Below, piece by piece: positions 1 to 10,749 of a stretch of DNA of 64,000 bases. Under the pieces are notes generated by a model. That model was given only the letters and a program-made list of their open reading frames with translations. It did no database searches and was not told the origin of the DNA. Every line of letters begins with the position of its first letter. Within the stretch, counting starts at the first letter, position 1. Position numbers and translations under genes: made by a program. The stretch comes from Fragilariopsis cylindrus CCMP1102 (lineage: Eukaryota > Bacillariophyta > Bacillariophyceae > Bacillariales > Bacillariaceae): NCBI GenBank assembly GCA_900095095.1, contig FMBT01000364.1, positions 124,001 through 188,000 on the forward strand. The letters are read 5' to 3'.

Positions 1-846
1 CTTGTATGGCTCCCATTGCTCCCATTGCTTCTAGTTGATTGGTTGAGGTTGTCTGGATTTCTTGTACTGTTACGCTTCAAAATACTTTTCCTCTCTTCCT
101 TCTCATCATCAATTTTTGCTTGCTGTGGATTTGTCGCATCAGGTTGTGCCAGTCTTAATCTTGCCAAAACTGCTTGGTGATCCCTCTCTGAAAGTTTTTC
201 GCCCAAAACATTGTCACTTCCAGCTGAGACCATTGAGATCTCGTCATCACAGGAATCAATTTTAGGCGATTGCGCTTCTCCATTTCGCTTTTGTTCTTCA
301 CCTCCAGGTGAATTATCCTCCAACATATCTTCTGCTGAATCATTACCCGGAAGACACCAAGGAAGATGCATTTCCACCATGATGTGCCGTCGTCGTTCTT
401 TTTGCCAATGAGTGTTGTTGACTTAAAGTTCTCTCCATCGCCACTATAGGATGAATGAAATGCGTAATTCTCAAAGTCGTAATAATCAGCCGAAAAGCCA
501 GCGTATTGTTGTACCTGAGATTTCTCAGCAGTAATCTGTGAACTCTATTATCCACCTTCAACGAAGTATTGGAATTGTTGTTGCTGCTGCTGCTGATGGC
601 GCTACTTCTACTGTTCTGCTCCAGTATCATTGCTGTCGGTCTCAAGTTTGCTATCTTCTACGGATGTCGGAGACACAATCTGCTTATCTTCTTCACGATA
701 ATTCAAGTCTATAATTGATTTGGCGGAAATTGATCCCTGCCATCCTCCGGTATTTGATGTGAACTATTATCGTATTCTTCCTCCTCAATTTTAGATGCAA
801 GCACTGCCAAATTTAGCATCGAATCTTTTGCTAGACCGAGAGGCAT
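1..846 (-). CDS. Acidic low-complexity protein, 3' part beyond window, frame disrupted
   Basis: I do not recognise a family. Reading leftwards from an ATG at 846, the protein begins MPLGLAKDSMLNLAVLASKI and continues through acidic and polar stretches (SIIDLNYREEDKQ, a Gln/Ser/Asn tract near 560-590, YAGFSADYYDFENYAF near 470, NDSAEDMLEDNSPGGEEQ near 310-350, ISMVSAGSDNVLGEKLSERD near 190-240, SILKRN near 75). Coding character is clear from amino-acid bias and the absence of alternatives. No single frame carries it, however: at least four shifts are needed, each equivalent to one missing base. The C-terminus lies beyond the window. The breaks could mean a pseudogene or consensus deletions; the same polarity in conserved neighbours favours deletions. 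Confidence 0.5.
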
Positions 847-2450
847 CTTGAATCGTCTATATAAAGAAATCTTAATCGTTCATTCGGGTTCTCTTCTCTT
901 TTCCCTGACTCCCTTCCTTTTGACTTGTAATAGATTTGTTGGAAGACAGATATTTTATGGAATATGGCTTTGGTATGTTACTATCTTGATGTAACGAACA
1001 ATAGCATACAAGTTTATTACTGCTACAGTTGACGCGAAAAAGAATTCTACAAGCACAGCAAACTGTGCTTAATACTCAATACTGTACTTCTAGAAACTTC
1101 ATTTATCTATTTATCTATATCTGCATCCAGTTCCAGTGCGTACTTGTTCTTGCACTCGATTCTTCTTCGATACGCGTTTTGACTTTCTTCTTTTTTGTCG
1201 TGTTACCACGACCCGTTCGATTTGATTCATTCGACTCGATTCATTCGATTTCTGATTTACAATACCACCGTTCATGATATTACAACTTTTAGTACTTATA
1301 GTATGTCTCACACGATGTATCAGTTGTACCAACCAAACATATTGTAGCTATTGGTACTAATGTTGCCTTTTGTTAGGGTACTCATATAATCAATCCAAAT
1401 ATGCAGCAATATCTAATAGCTAGCACTCCTTTTCTAAACGAGACTATCTCTGTGTGAAAAGATGTATAGTATATGTATAATACATATATAATATAAAAAT
1501 CATGTTGTCATCTTTCTCTCTTGTATTACTATTGGGGCTGTGATGCCAGATATGCCTTATTTGTATAATACTTTATGTCAAGTACAGTGATGTTGATTGA
1601 GCAATCAATTGATGCTGCAGCTCAATTGGCCAAACAAGAAAAATAATTGCATGATTACTAACAAACTGTTTAGAAATGTGCTCTTTGTTGCTTATGTTTG
1701 CTAGCTAGTGGTGGTGGTAGTTCATTTACTCAATTTGCAATACGTTTGATCAAGATGCTGTCATCAGTAGCAATATTATTAGCACAGCAAATAAGTGAAA
1801 GTTATGATACAACACCTCCATAGCTTACACAATAGAGTGTAATATATTGTATTCTATATATAGGCTAATTACATGCTGCAAAAAGGGGAAACATCTCAAA
1901 GTATCAGGCAGGAAGTAAAATTAGGCTAACTCATTTTGAACCCTGTACATCATGAAAAACTTTTGGAAGAAGAGATAATATGGTGAGACAAGCGGTACCA
2001 CCATTATGTACAAGCAGAGTTCAAACATGTATTGATTCAAACAATATTAGGTACAATCATAAACCTGTATAATGTTGCTATGTTTTTTGTAAGGAATATT
2101 GTGGATACTATCTATCAACAAAAAATATGCAGGGAGAATTCAGTTATTAAGTAAGACACAGGCCTAATGTGAAATGTCTGAAGGATTTGACCAAGAGGAA
2201 CCTTCCAATTGATATGGTTAGAAATCGGGACAGTCACCATTAAGCTTTAGAAAGTAGAGGCATTTGACTAGCATACTTGAATTATTAATGTTTGGAAGAT
2301 TTTTTTAAAAGTTTATCCCTACCTAGAACAATATCCAGGAAAATAAGTCTCAACGTCTCCGACGGTACTGTAAATTGAACTTGACCCGTGTTTCAAATGA
2401 TAGGATGAAAAGAATATTCAAAGGAGTTCAGAATGCAATCTCCTTTTCAA
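847..2450. other. Intergenic stretch, no gene seen
   Basis: AT-rich spacer between two genes that both read leftwards. It contains the upstream region of the leftmost gene (847-1000), a short repeat of TTCGATT/ATTCGA words near 1155-1250, and otherwise unique sequence with only short spurious open frames. No RNA gene or mobile element was recognised. Confidence 0.5.
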
Positions 2451-4564
2451 CTAATCCAACAAAAATTTCACACAACCCTTAAACTGGTGAAGTAGTTTCC
2501 GATTTGGGGCTTCCATCAGCAACAAATCTTCGTAGTCAGTTAAATCAAATGCAACTTGAGACTTTCTGAGCGTATTTCTTGATCTCATGGGGGTAAGTGC
2601 TGCTCGTTCCATGCGTGCTTCTATTTTAGTTGTAGCTAGAGACGGCTCGGAATCTTCCAGTGAATTAAAAATATCACTTGAACAATCGCTCAATGCAGGC
2701 GAAAGCTCCGTTTCGAATGGATTCGTAATATTTATCCCTTCCAATGGGGATATCAATCGAGCGGCGTTAACTTGTGCTTGGGCCCACACGCTTCGTGAAT
2801 GAGATACTGGTGGCTCCTTGATTTTTGGGAGCGGCTTTATTATTTCTGACGACTTCCGTTTGAAAGGAAAAGGATCTTGTAACAGCAAGTCTATGTGTGA
2901 TATTTTCGAGTCAAATGCCGTGGAATCTACATCCTGATTTATATCCGAGAACGCATTGAAATGTGAAAAATCTTCATCCCAAGAATTAAAAGGCTTACTT
3001 ACTGACTCATGTTTGTGTCGTTGTTGCTGACGGCATGGTTGTTTGATTAATTCGATGGGTATTCCTGATTGATCCAGTTGTGGTTTTGGTCCTTGGTTAT
3101 CGATTTCATTCGTATTTTCATGTCCATCAGTTTGAAGTTTTCGAGTCATCTTACTTTCGTCCGTAGAACGATGTAAGATAGGAGATGCGGCAGATTTCGC
3201 AACGCTGCTGGAAATAGATTGCATAGATTTGATAGTATTGTTGCAGCCATCTAACTTGTTGCTCGCGTTCACCACTGCAGTTACTCTTTCATTTAACATC
3301 TTGCGCTGACTTTGACAATTTGTTTTAGTAGAGTTTCCTTGTATCTGATGCGAAGCTTCGATCGCTTGAACTGCTACTTTCACATTCCCGCCATGAAAAA
3401 TCTGATGTGAGCTACTGCCGGAGCTTACCCTTTGCCCCGAGCACTCGACATCGCCGTCATCCTGATGTAAGGATACTCCTGGATTTTGCTGATTCAGTGT
3501 TTCTGATGTCGCAACCGAGGTCGCGATTGTGCTACTTCTACCACCACTAATATCGCTACGTTTATTGTCTTTTGATCCCCCAAGAAACTCCCCGTTCGTG
3601 TCCCCGTCGTCCGATGATATGCTGTTTGTGATAGATGTGCTATTTTTCCCCCTCTCGTCGACTATTAGTTTCGACGGCGTCAGATCATTCAGTATATAAC
3701 GGTTGTATTCCATTTCATCGATCATAAGCTCAATTTCGTGCATGTAATCCAATAGTTCCATAAGTTGTGACTCGCTGCGATTGCGTAAACTTATAAGCTT
3801 CGGATCCGGCGAGAAATACTGATTATGCGTTGGAAGCACCACTGACAGAAACTTAAACAATCTATTTCCGACCAAGTAACTTTCAATCAATTCGTTGCGT
3901 TCGGAAATATTGCTCGATAGAAACTGTTCGAGGACCCTAAAAACAACAATATCACAACGACACAAGTGAATGGTATGTGTAAGACCCTCGATTCCGTTCT
4001 CTGCTTTTCTATTTGCGAGAAGAACACGAAGGCAGGATAAAAAATGCACGTGAAGCGTACCACCAACAAAATTAGTATTAGCACCTACCTATCAGCAACA
4101 CGATAATATCGTTCGATTGTGCAAGAATCGCTTAGTGAGAAAGAATTTCCTTGGATCCCTTCGTCTGCCAACACGATATTCGCTCGAAATATCTTTCCGT
4201 GTTTCCTCCAAGCTCCGTTGTCGTCGTCAATATGAGCTATTGTATCATAGCCTTTGGATGGTGGAGAAGGAGTCACTACAGCCATAGTAGTCGCTGATGT
4301 CTTCCCTATTGTCGACGAGTGTTGTGGTTGATGCTCTTGAGGTGACGTCGACCTAGAGCTGTACATCGAACTCCGCTGCTGCTGCTGCTGCTGCGGTGTT
4401 TGAAGCTGGTCTGGAAATTTACAATGAATTGAGGAATAATGAATTGGAAAATTATCATCTGAACCAGATTGTCGATAATTTGAGCGAGATTCAGTGAGAT
4501 CCCCATGATCATGTTGCCTTCGTCCTTTCAGTTGGAAACTTGTATTATTATTGGTGACAACCAT
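2451..4564 (-). CDS. Unknown protein with N-terminal helical (MIT/USP8-dimer-like?) module, 2 exons
   Basis: Two exons, 4564-4089 and 3936-2451, joined across a 152-bp intron (donor GTAGGT, acceptor TTTTTAG). Splicing restores IERYYRVADR-VLEQFLSSN in frame and gives 653 residues. Residues 1-105 are low complexity with a short poly-Gln run. Residues about 115-240 form the only ordered part: an amphipathic helical block with YYRVADRVLEQF, ESYLVGNRLFKFLSVVLPTH and a coiled stretch ending in EMEYNRYI. Its pattern (YY..AD.LL..F, then Y..G.R...F....LP.H) resembles helical MIT or USP8-dimerisation-like modules; that is my tentative reading. The remaining 400 residues are Ser/Asp/Gln-rich and look disordered. 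An ATG further down (4049) lies inside the intron and is not the start. Confidence 0.75.
3937..4088 (-). other. Intron of the gene at 2451-4564
   Basis: Begins GTAGGTGCTAAT and ends GTTTTTAG on the minus strand. Removing it joins phase-2 exon ends and rebuilds an Arg codon between ADR and VLEQF. Confidence 0.75.
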
Positions 4565-5088
4565 CGTTCGCGTGATGGCACACGAAGGAATAAAAAGAAA
4601 GGTGGCAACGGGATGTAGTTTATCAATGCTATGCTATATTCTTCTTCAACATTCCGACCCAGCATAGAGTCAATCTTTGTGTTGGAAGTAAGTTTCGATA
4701 ACGTTAGTTCCGTCGCACAACGACAGAATACAGTCGATTATCATGGGTACAGTACTTCCTACAATTACAAGTTTTTTGCATGCTTTATTATTGATCATGC
4801 GTATAAACGTATAAACATAATAATTAATAGTCCTACGGCAGCCTAAGTACCAAGATATTGTATACACTGTACCCATCCGATAGAGATTGCGCGCGCCTAA
4901 CTTAATTCGTCGAGAAGTGTGCCATTTTCTTTCTTGTGCGCCGGCCTTCTCACTACTGTAGGTCCTAGTGAGCATCACAAGACTAGGAGTGTTTGTGATG
5001 GAAGATGAAAAGAAGATCTAATATTTGCAGATATACATTATAGATATTAACCGCATCCCCGAAGTAAGTATCATTCAGTTACAAATAT

Positions 5089-5143
5089 ATTGCAGTCACT
5101 CACTCACATTGCTATCTCAAATGTATTGCAGTCACTCACTCAC
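5089..5143. repeat. 20-bp direct repeat
   Basis: The string TATTGCAGTCACTCACTCAC occurs at 5089-5108 and again at 5124-5143, 35 bp apart start to start. Confidence 0.8.
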
Positions 5144-5370
5144 AAAGGCAAACATATGGATATCTAAGAATATGTTGCTATGAAAGATAAAAGGAACCAT
5201 TTAGTTTAATTTAAGATATTTCTAATATTGAAAGAAATGTGATCATTCCAAGAACTCAACCCAAAGGCAAAACATTAGTAAAAACAGTGGCTCAGAAGTA
5301 GAAAATAAAAGATAAAATAAAACCAATGCAGTATGTACTCTTGCTCGTAAACAACTACATTTGATGGATG

Positions 5371-5737
5371 CATTTGATATATTCTTCATTTTAGTCTTCT
5401 AAATTTGCTCGCAATTCACACAAACAACAAACAAACAAACAACAAACAAACAAGAATCTAACGCTACTACATACACGTGACTTTACTATCCTAAACCAAA
5501 TCACAACTTAGCTCTTTGAGAAGTAGACCTAAGCTATATTAAAAAGAATCTACGGCTGTTGCATTTGATATATTCTGTATTTTAGTCCTATGAATTTGCT
5601 TGCAATTCAAACAAACAACAAACAAACAAAAAGTCTAACGTTACTAAATACACGTGACGTTACTATCCTAAACCAAATTGCAATTTAAATCTTTGAGAAG
5701 TAGATCGAAGCTATATTGAAAAGAATCTACAGCTGTT
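5371..5737. repeat. Imperfect tandem duplication, unit about 180-190 bp
   Basis: Copy 1 (5371-5561) and copy 2 (5562-5737) share CATTTGATATATTCT, an AACAAACAAACAA tract, TACACGTGAC, TTACTATCCTAAACCAAAT and CTTTGAGAAGTAGA, and both end in GAATCTACNGCTGTT. The copies differ at scattered sites and in the length of the AAC tract, so the duplication is not recent. Confidence 0.8.
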
Positions 5738-5847
5738 CTCAATAATTTTTGGATTAATTAATACACTATTAAATATTATGATTTTATAGATTGCTGCCAT
5801 GCATGTAATGGTAAATAATGCAAGGCTCGAATATAATTGATCCCTTC

Positions 5848-8532
5848 TCAAATAGCATCAAACATGATTTTAGCAGACGCGTACGCTTTCTTATCGTTTT
5901 CTGTCATGAGAGTTTCCACGATAACCGTTTCATCATCCGAGAGTGCTTCATTGTTTTTCTTCTTGAGAATCATAATAGCGAAACTTGCGGCTTTCCCGCC
6001 GGTTCGAAAGTATTCGGGGGCACTTAACAATACATCAAAGGAGACTACACTCCACTTGATCAATTCAGAGATGATAAGGGATAAGTGACTTCTGGCTAAT
6101 GGCGCGTCAATTTCAATATCTGACAATAAGTCGAGGGGTTCGTTCAAGCCCTGCACGATGGCATCCTTTTCTATCTTTGAATCCTGTATGCATGATTCTA
6201 AGACGGTCAGTAGTTTCGTCACCTCCGTCTTCTTCATTTCCATCACCATAAAAGTGGCGGCTTCAAAAGCCTTAGCTCCCCGTTCAATCGAGCCTTCGCA
6301 ACCGACTTGTATCAATTCATGAATAGACAAGACCGCATCAGCAGTATCACCACCAACGAAGTATTCTTTCAAAATGCTTTTCATCTTAGATCCACATAGC
6401 TCGATCGATTGTATATCTCCTCGAGACTGTTCCGGCGAAACTGTGGTAGTTCGTTCTGTTGTCGTCGAAGATGGAGTTCCAACTGTGTAGCTCGTCGATA
6501 TTCCAGGAGTACTTTGCGCCCGACGTAATTTTTGTCCCTTGGGCTTGGATGGTACTATTGATGCAGTACCGACATGTATGTTTTGTTTGCTTCCAACATT
6601 TTTCATCGTTAATCGGGAAATTTCCATAAACCCATCGCCGTCCATTGTAGGTACTGATGTAGCGACTGCAAGACTGCTAGATCTTCTTAAATTAGATTGG
6701 CTAGTAGAGATGCTCATGGAACTTCCTCTGCGTTGATTCTTTTCTTCTTTAGCGAGTTCCTTGTGAAGATCTGCAATTGATTTGGCTGTTTCTATCTTCC
6801 GCCTTGTGATCCAGCCTGCAGTAGTTGTAGCAGACATCAAGATAAATTACGACAACCAGATAATAAGTTATTTTATTCTTTGTAGACTACTGACGCTGCA
6901 ACAAAGAAAACTCAATCAAATGCAAAGACAAACAAACAGGCAGTATCGTTGACTCCTTACCTCTATCTTTCAACTCAAGTAGATCTTGTAACAAAAATTT
7001 GATTCGATTGGAAATTTTCGACGAGTTCTGCACTTTATAACTGAACCCCAGTCAAACGGCTTGTTGTTCTTTTCTTTGAATGTTCTACAAGCTTTTCTCC
7101 CATGGTCGACATCAAGTGGGCAAAGCATTCCAAATTCTCCTCGTTTGTTTCTTCCTTCAACAGCTCGTCCAAACAGTACGTCATAACGGAGAGCTTGACA
7201 ACATCTCTTAGGTACAATCACCCAAAAATTTGATGTGCCCGACATACGCCTTACGAATAAGCATCGAATGGTACTCGATTTCTTCTGGTTCCATGGAGGC
7301 GCCCTCATCGGTCTTTGTTGCAATTGCAATTTTTTCTGCTGTATCCGTCTCAAATTCTCCTTGGCATTGATGTAATAATTCTTTTTTGAAAGGTTTGAAT
7401 TCCTTGCTAATATGGAGCATAATTGCGCATACATAGGTCCAAAATGTTGTTCCGTCTGGGCCTTGCCAATTAAAATGGATATGATCTCTTTTCGAATTTC
7501 AGCGTTCTCGACCAAATTGGTCTGTTCCATGAGCATGGCCGTCATCCGATCCATCGTAGTCCAGGAAATTTTGTTTAGAATCAAGAGTGCCTTCACCGCA
7601 GCAGCTTCAGGACTATCAACTACATCAGTTTCGGTTTGTGCCAGGTTCGTGGATGACAAGGAACTTTTCATTGTCTTTGATTTCCACCTCGTCTCCTCGT
7701 TCACCTCCAATGGTTTGCACTCCTCTAGAGGCGGTGCCGTATCTTTAACCTTCGATTTAGCGTTAGGATTTTTCGAAACATCTCCCAACTCCATGACTTT
7801 CATAGAACTATGATTGATTGTTTCGATACGATCGTCTTCGATCCAATGACATTCAGGATGTGGCTGAAACAACTTGATACCATTTTCGTCCATGTCGGGC
7901 GATTCAAGATACTGTGTCCGCAGCATAATAAATCCTTTCGCAGATATACGTTTAACGGATCGTTGAGATGGAGTACTTCCAATCCCAGTCATTTCAAGAA
8001 GTTGGACGTCCTTAATAACGATCCGCTGATGATTCGATCCACTATTATTCTGGTTATTCTGATTATGTTTGTGATGACTATTTCGGCGGTTATTGTTGCT
8101 ATTGTTGTTGTCATCGTAGTTGTTTCGGCCGCGTCCCCTTCCACCACCTCCCCTTCCACCGCCTCCACGGCCTCCGTTGTTATTATCGTAGTTGTTCCGA
8201 CCGCGTCCTCTCCCTTCTCCACGACCTGAACCTCTGCCGCGTCCTCTTCCTCCCCGTCCAGAATTGTCATCTGCGTCTCCACCGTTGTGATAACTACTAC
8301 GACGGTTGTTGTTATTGTTGTCACCTCCAGCGGTGCGACCGCCTCCTGCGGGTTGCGCACTCGACACGACCGCTTTATTCGTACCTTTGGCCCAAGCTCC
8401 AGACTGTAACGAAAATAACGAACGAAGAATATTAGTTTTTTTATTCCTGAGTAAGTTCAAAAGAAGAATCAAAGCCATGCTACAACATTATAACCAGTAC
8501 AAAAGTTGACCTATACATTTTTACCTTACCAT
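5848..8532 (-). CDS. EIF4G: Translation initiation factor eIF4G (MIF4G and MA3 domains), 3 exons
   Basis: Scaffold of cytoplasmic cap-dependent initiation that binds eIF4A, mRNA and other eIF4F partners. Exon 1 is only the ATG (8532-8530). Exon 2 (8403-6961) starts SGAWAKGT, then an RGG/Asn-rich RNA-binding-like stretch, then MIF4G from LLILNKISWTTMDRMTAMLM through QHFGPMYAQLC, EFKPFKKELL and AYVGHIKFLG to IKFLLQDLLELKDRG. Exon 3 (6815-5848) continues WITRRKIETAKSIADLHKE and ends with an MA3 domain (residues from KMKSILKEYFVGGDT on). The MIF4G-to-MA3 linker sequence after LKDRG fits eIF4G. Within MIF4G the frame shifts about four times (near 7408, 7215, 7070 and 7015), each as if one base were missing. 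The ATG at 6840 lies inside intron 2 and is not a separate gene start. Confidence 0.85.
6816..6960 (-). other. eIF4G intron 2
   Basis: Donor GTAAGG, acceptor ACTGCAG, 145 bp. Removal joins LKDRG to WITRRKIETAKSI, as expected for the end of the eIF4G MIF4G domain. Confidence 0.85.
8404..8529 (-). other. eIF4G intron 1, directly after the start codon
   Basis: ATG|GTAAGG at 8532-8527 and GTTACAG|TCT at 8403 give M-SGAWAKGT in phase 0. The intron falls exactly after the initiator codon. This fit is better than the in-intron ATG at 8478, which would add an unrelated Leu-rich N-terminus. Confidence 0.7.
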
Positions 8533-9157
8533 GATGTCGTTGACTATCAATGTTTCCTTCTTTCTTTCCTGACAGTACTGTAGTACTACAAAATATAATC
8601 ACTCGTAAAAAGTTATGAAAGTTTTCTGCCTCACTCTTTCGGTCAATTTGTTATTTAATATAGAAGGAGTTTTGGTGTGTGTTCTTTTAATGCGTGGTAT
8701 TTGGGTATGGTAACGAGATGATTATTATTATTATTGGTATGATTGTACTATTCTTATTATTACTATGATGATCTGTTGTTAGCAATGCATGTCAAGCAAA
8801 AAATGTATGTGGAATGATAGTTGTTATTTTTTTTGGTTTGATGAAAGCTGGGGGGGGGACTAGGACGCTGTTGAAGCTGTGAAAGTGATCAGTGGATGTG
8901 TGGTGGGAAATGTAAAATAGTACGAATGATATATCATTACAATAGGTATGTAGGACCTATCATCCAGGTAATAACGTAAGACGGAAGACGATGGACTTGA
9001 AGGGATGGAGTGTTGAGGAAATTTGATTTTTTTTTTAACAATGCTTGAAAAAGCGGGATAATTTTTTTTCGATGATCGGTTTATCAGTTTTTATCCTTTT
9101 TGAGATGGTTTGTAATATATAATATTGAATGCCTGGCGGTGCTAACTGAACGCAGTG
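8533..9157. promoter_or_regulatory. Shared upstream region of divergent genes
   Basis: Spacer of 625 bp between eIF4G (-) and the putative plastid protein (+), transcribed away from each other. It holds an (ATT)n run near 8710-8765, a G9 run near 8850 and several T8-T9 runs. No specific factor site is claimed. Confidence 0.45.
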
Positions 9158-10537
9158 ATGATGACAATCCGGTTGGTTGAGATGTTACTGCTTTCTTTGG
9201 TGGTTTTCGTATCGGTAGCCAGTCCTTTTTCTAGTCGTCATATTGGCTGCTACAGTAACCATAGGATAATTTCTTCCTATTCCATCAAGTCAACGGCAAA
9301 AATAAAATCCAGAATAACATGTTGTAATAGCCTTCCACACAAAAAACAAGAAATAGCAATAATTGGTCCACTACTCAGTTTAAGTGCTCCTCTAATCATA
9401 GGATCATCGATAGTTTTAGATCCACCTACTCCCTTGCAATGGAGGACAATTGAAGCGTCGGTTGAAGCGCATCACAGAGTTTCGATGAATGCGGATTCGG
9501 CCACAACAAATGAGATCCAAACAACTATAACGAGTGAAAGACTGAATCTAAACACAATGGCGACTACAGACAAGTCCCCCCTCGTGGCTGTCCTACATCG
9601 TGGAGCGAAAGACTACGCAACAATAGCAGCCATAGTAGGGATTGTAACTAAGAAGGGTGTTAAAATCGACACGGGTGACGCCGAGAGTTTTCGTGAATCA
9701 TTGGCAAGTTCAACGTCGATTTACTATAGTGACTTGTCTTCAGTACGACTAAAAGCTGTCGGACGTGGTAAACTCAGCCTATTCAACAACAAATATTTAG
9801 AGGGTAAGGAAGATGATTCACCCATCTTGGTCGCCAGAATGGAACTACTACTCGATTCCAATGAAAATGGCAAAAAACCAACCTCTCCGGTGCATGCTTT
9901 GAATAGTTTGTCTACCCATGCTCAGCGCATCAATTTTCTACACAAAGATCGACAAAGAATTGTCAGAGGGCTTCAAGCAGCTCAGTCAAGACTAGAAATA
10001 GCTATGGGAACATGGGAAGACTGGGATAATATCGGTTCTCTCAACAATGATTTTAGAACAACAACGAAACTTGTTGAAGAGGACAAAAAGGAAGAATTTC
10101 TGAATGAATTTCTGCAAGAATATGACTACAAACAGAGAGGAACACATTCGACACCGACTCGTTCACTTCCTCTGTCACCCAATGCAACTAGATGCATAGA
10201 GTTAGATAACTATGGTTTGACAACTTCTAGTGCATACGTCGATCTAACCTCGATGTCTAAGGTTCTTCTGGAGAAACTAGAACATTTTTATTCGCCCACT
10301 CGATTGGAGACTGAAGATTTTGAATACGAATGCTTGTCATGGTGTGCTCTACAATCTTTGCAGATTTATTTGAGCCCCTCGGAAATTCATGATGCCTTAT
10401 ATATATGCACGAACACGTGCGAGCGACTTGAAATCCTATATCATGCTATGATCAAACACAAGAGAGATTTACACGAAATAGCACAAGCTAAAAGCACAGA
10501 GCTTATGAATTGCGGTGAAGAATGCGATTTATTTTAG
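9158..10537 (+). CDS. Putative plastid-targeted protein, possibly LON-N-like
   Basis: Single exon, 459 residues, starting at the ATG at 9158. The N-terminus has a hydrophobic signal (MLLLSLVVFVSVA) followed by SPFSSRH. A Phe just after the predicted cut is the hallmark of diatom plastid presequences (ASAFAP-like), so import into the plastid across the ER-derived membranes is inferred. After a Thr/Ser-rich linker, residues about 140-235 (VAVLHRGAKDYATIAAIVG, then VRLKAVGRGKLSLF and SPILVARMELLLD) resemble the beta-rich N-terminal substrate-binding domain of LON proteases, where a conserved GR precedes a strand. No ATPase or protease domain follows. The C-terminal third is helical with several Cys. 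The LON-like reading is tentative. Confidence 0.7.
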   Translation: MMTIRLVEMLLLSLVVFVSVASPFSSRHIGCYSNHRIISSYSIKSTAKIKSRITCCNSLPHKKQEIAIIGPLLSLSAPLIIGSSIVLDPPTPLQWRTIEASVEAHHRVSMNADSATTNEIQTTITSERLNLNTMATTDKSPLVAVLHRGAKDYATIAAIVGIVTKKGVKIDTGDAESFRESLASSTSIYYSDLSSVRLKAVGRGKLSLFNNKYLEGKEDDSPILVARMELLLDSNENGKKPTSPVHALNSLSTHAQRINFLHKDRQRIVRGLQAAQSRLEIAMGTWEDWDNIGSLNNDFRTTTKLVEEDKKEEFLNEFLQEYDYKQRGTHSTPTRSLPLSPNATRCIELDNYGLTTSSAYVDLTSMSKVLLEKLEHFYSPTRLETEDFEYECLSWCALQSLQIYLSPSEIHDALYICTNTCERLEILYHAMIKHKRDLHEIAQAKSTELMNCGEECDLF

Positions 10538-10749
10538 CATACACTCTAGAGAAACTGCCCTTGAAATCTGCTGTCATCGTAATTACGCATCCGTGTAATT
10601 CGTGTTTATATTTGGAACGATTCCTATATTGAATAATTAGAGATAATAATAGAATAAGTTTGAACAATTGATGTTGTAAGATCGACGTAATTTTTTCTCT
10701 ATCCCTTTGCCAGTTAGGAAAATTCTAGACAATAAAATGATACTAACAT

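Larger units (their letters stand above)
4565..5847. other. Intergenic stretch with two tandem duplications
   Basis: Upstream region of the gene to its left and downstream region of eIF4G to its right. No coding signal was seen. The right half consists mostly of the repeats listed separately (5089-5143 and 5371-5737), with AAC/CAAA-rich simple sequence. Confidence 0.5.

Noticed and set aside
5848-6840. A separate MA3-domain gene starting at 6840
   Set aside because: The ATG lies in an intron; splicing at 6816/6960 joins it to the eIF4G MIF4G end in the expected way.
7010-7410. Programmed -1 ribosomal frameshifting in eIF4G
   Set aside because: Several shifts in a row without slippery heptamers, and the same polarity at splice junctions elsewhere, make sequence deletions the simpler explanation.
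7412-8360. Long plus-strand and minus-strand alternative frames through the RGG region of eIF4G
   Set aside because: They are shadows of the Gly/Arg/Asn repeat and have low-complexity Val/Thr composition.
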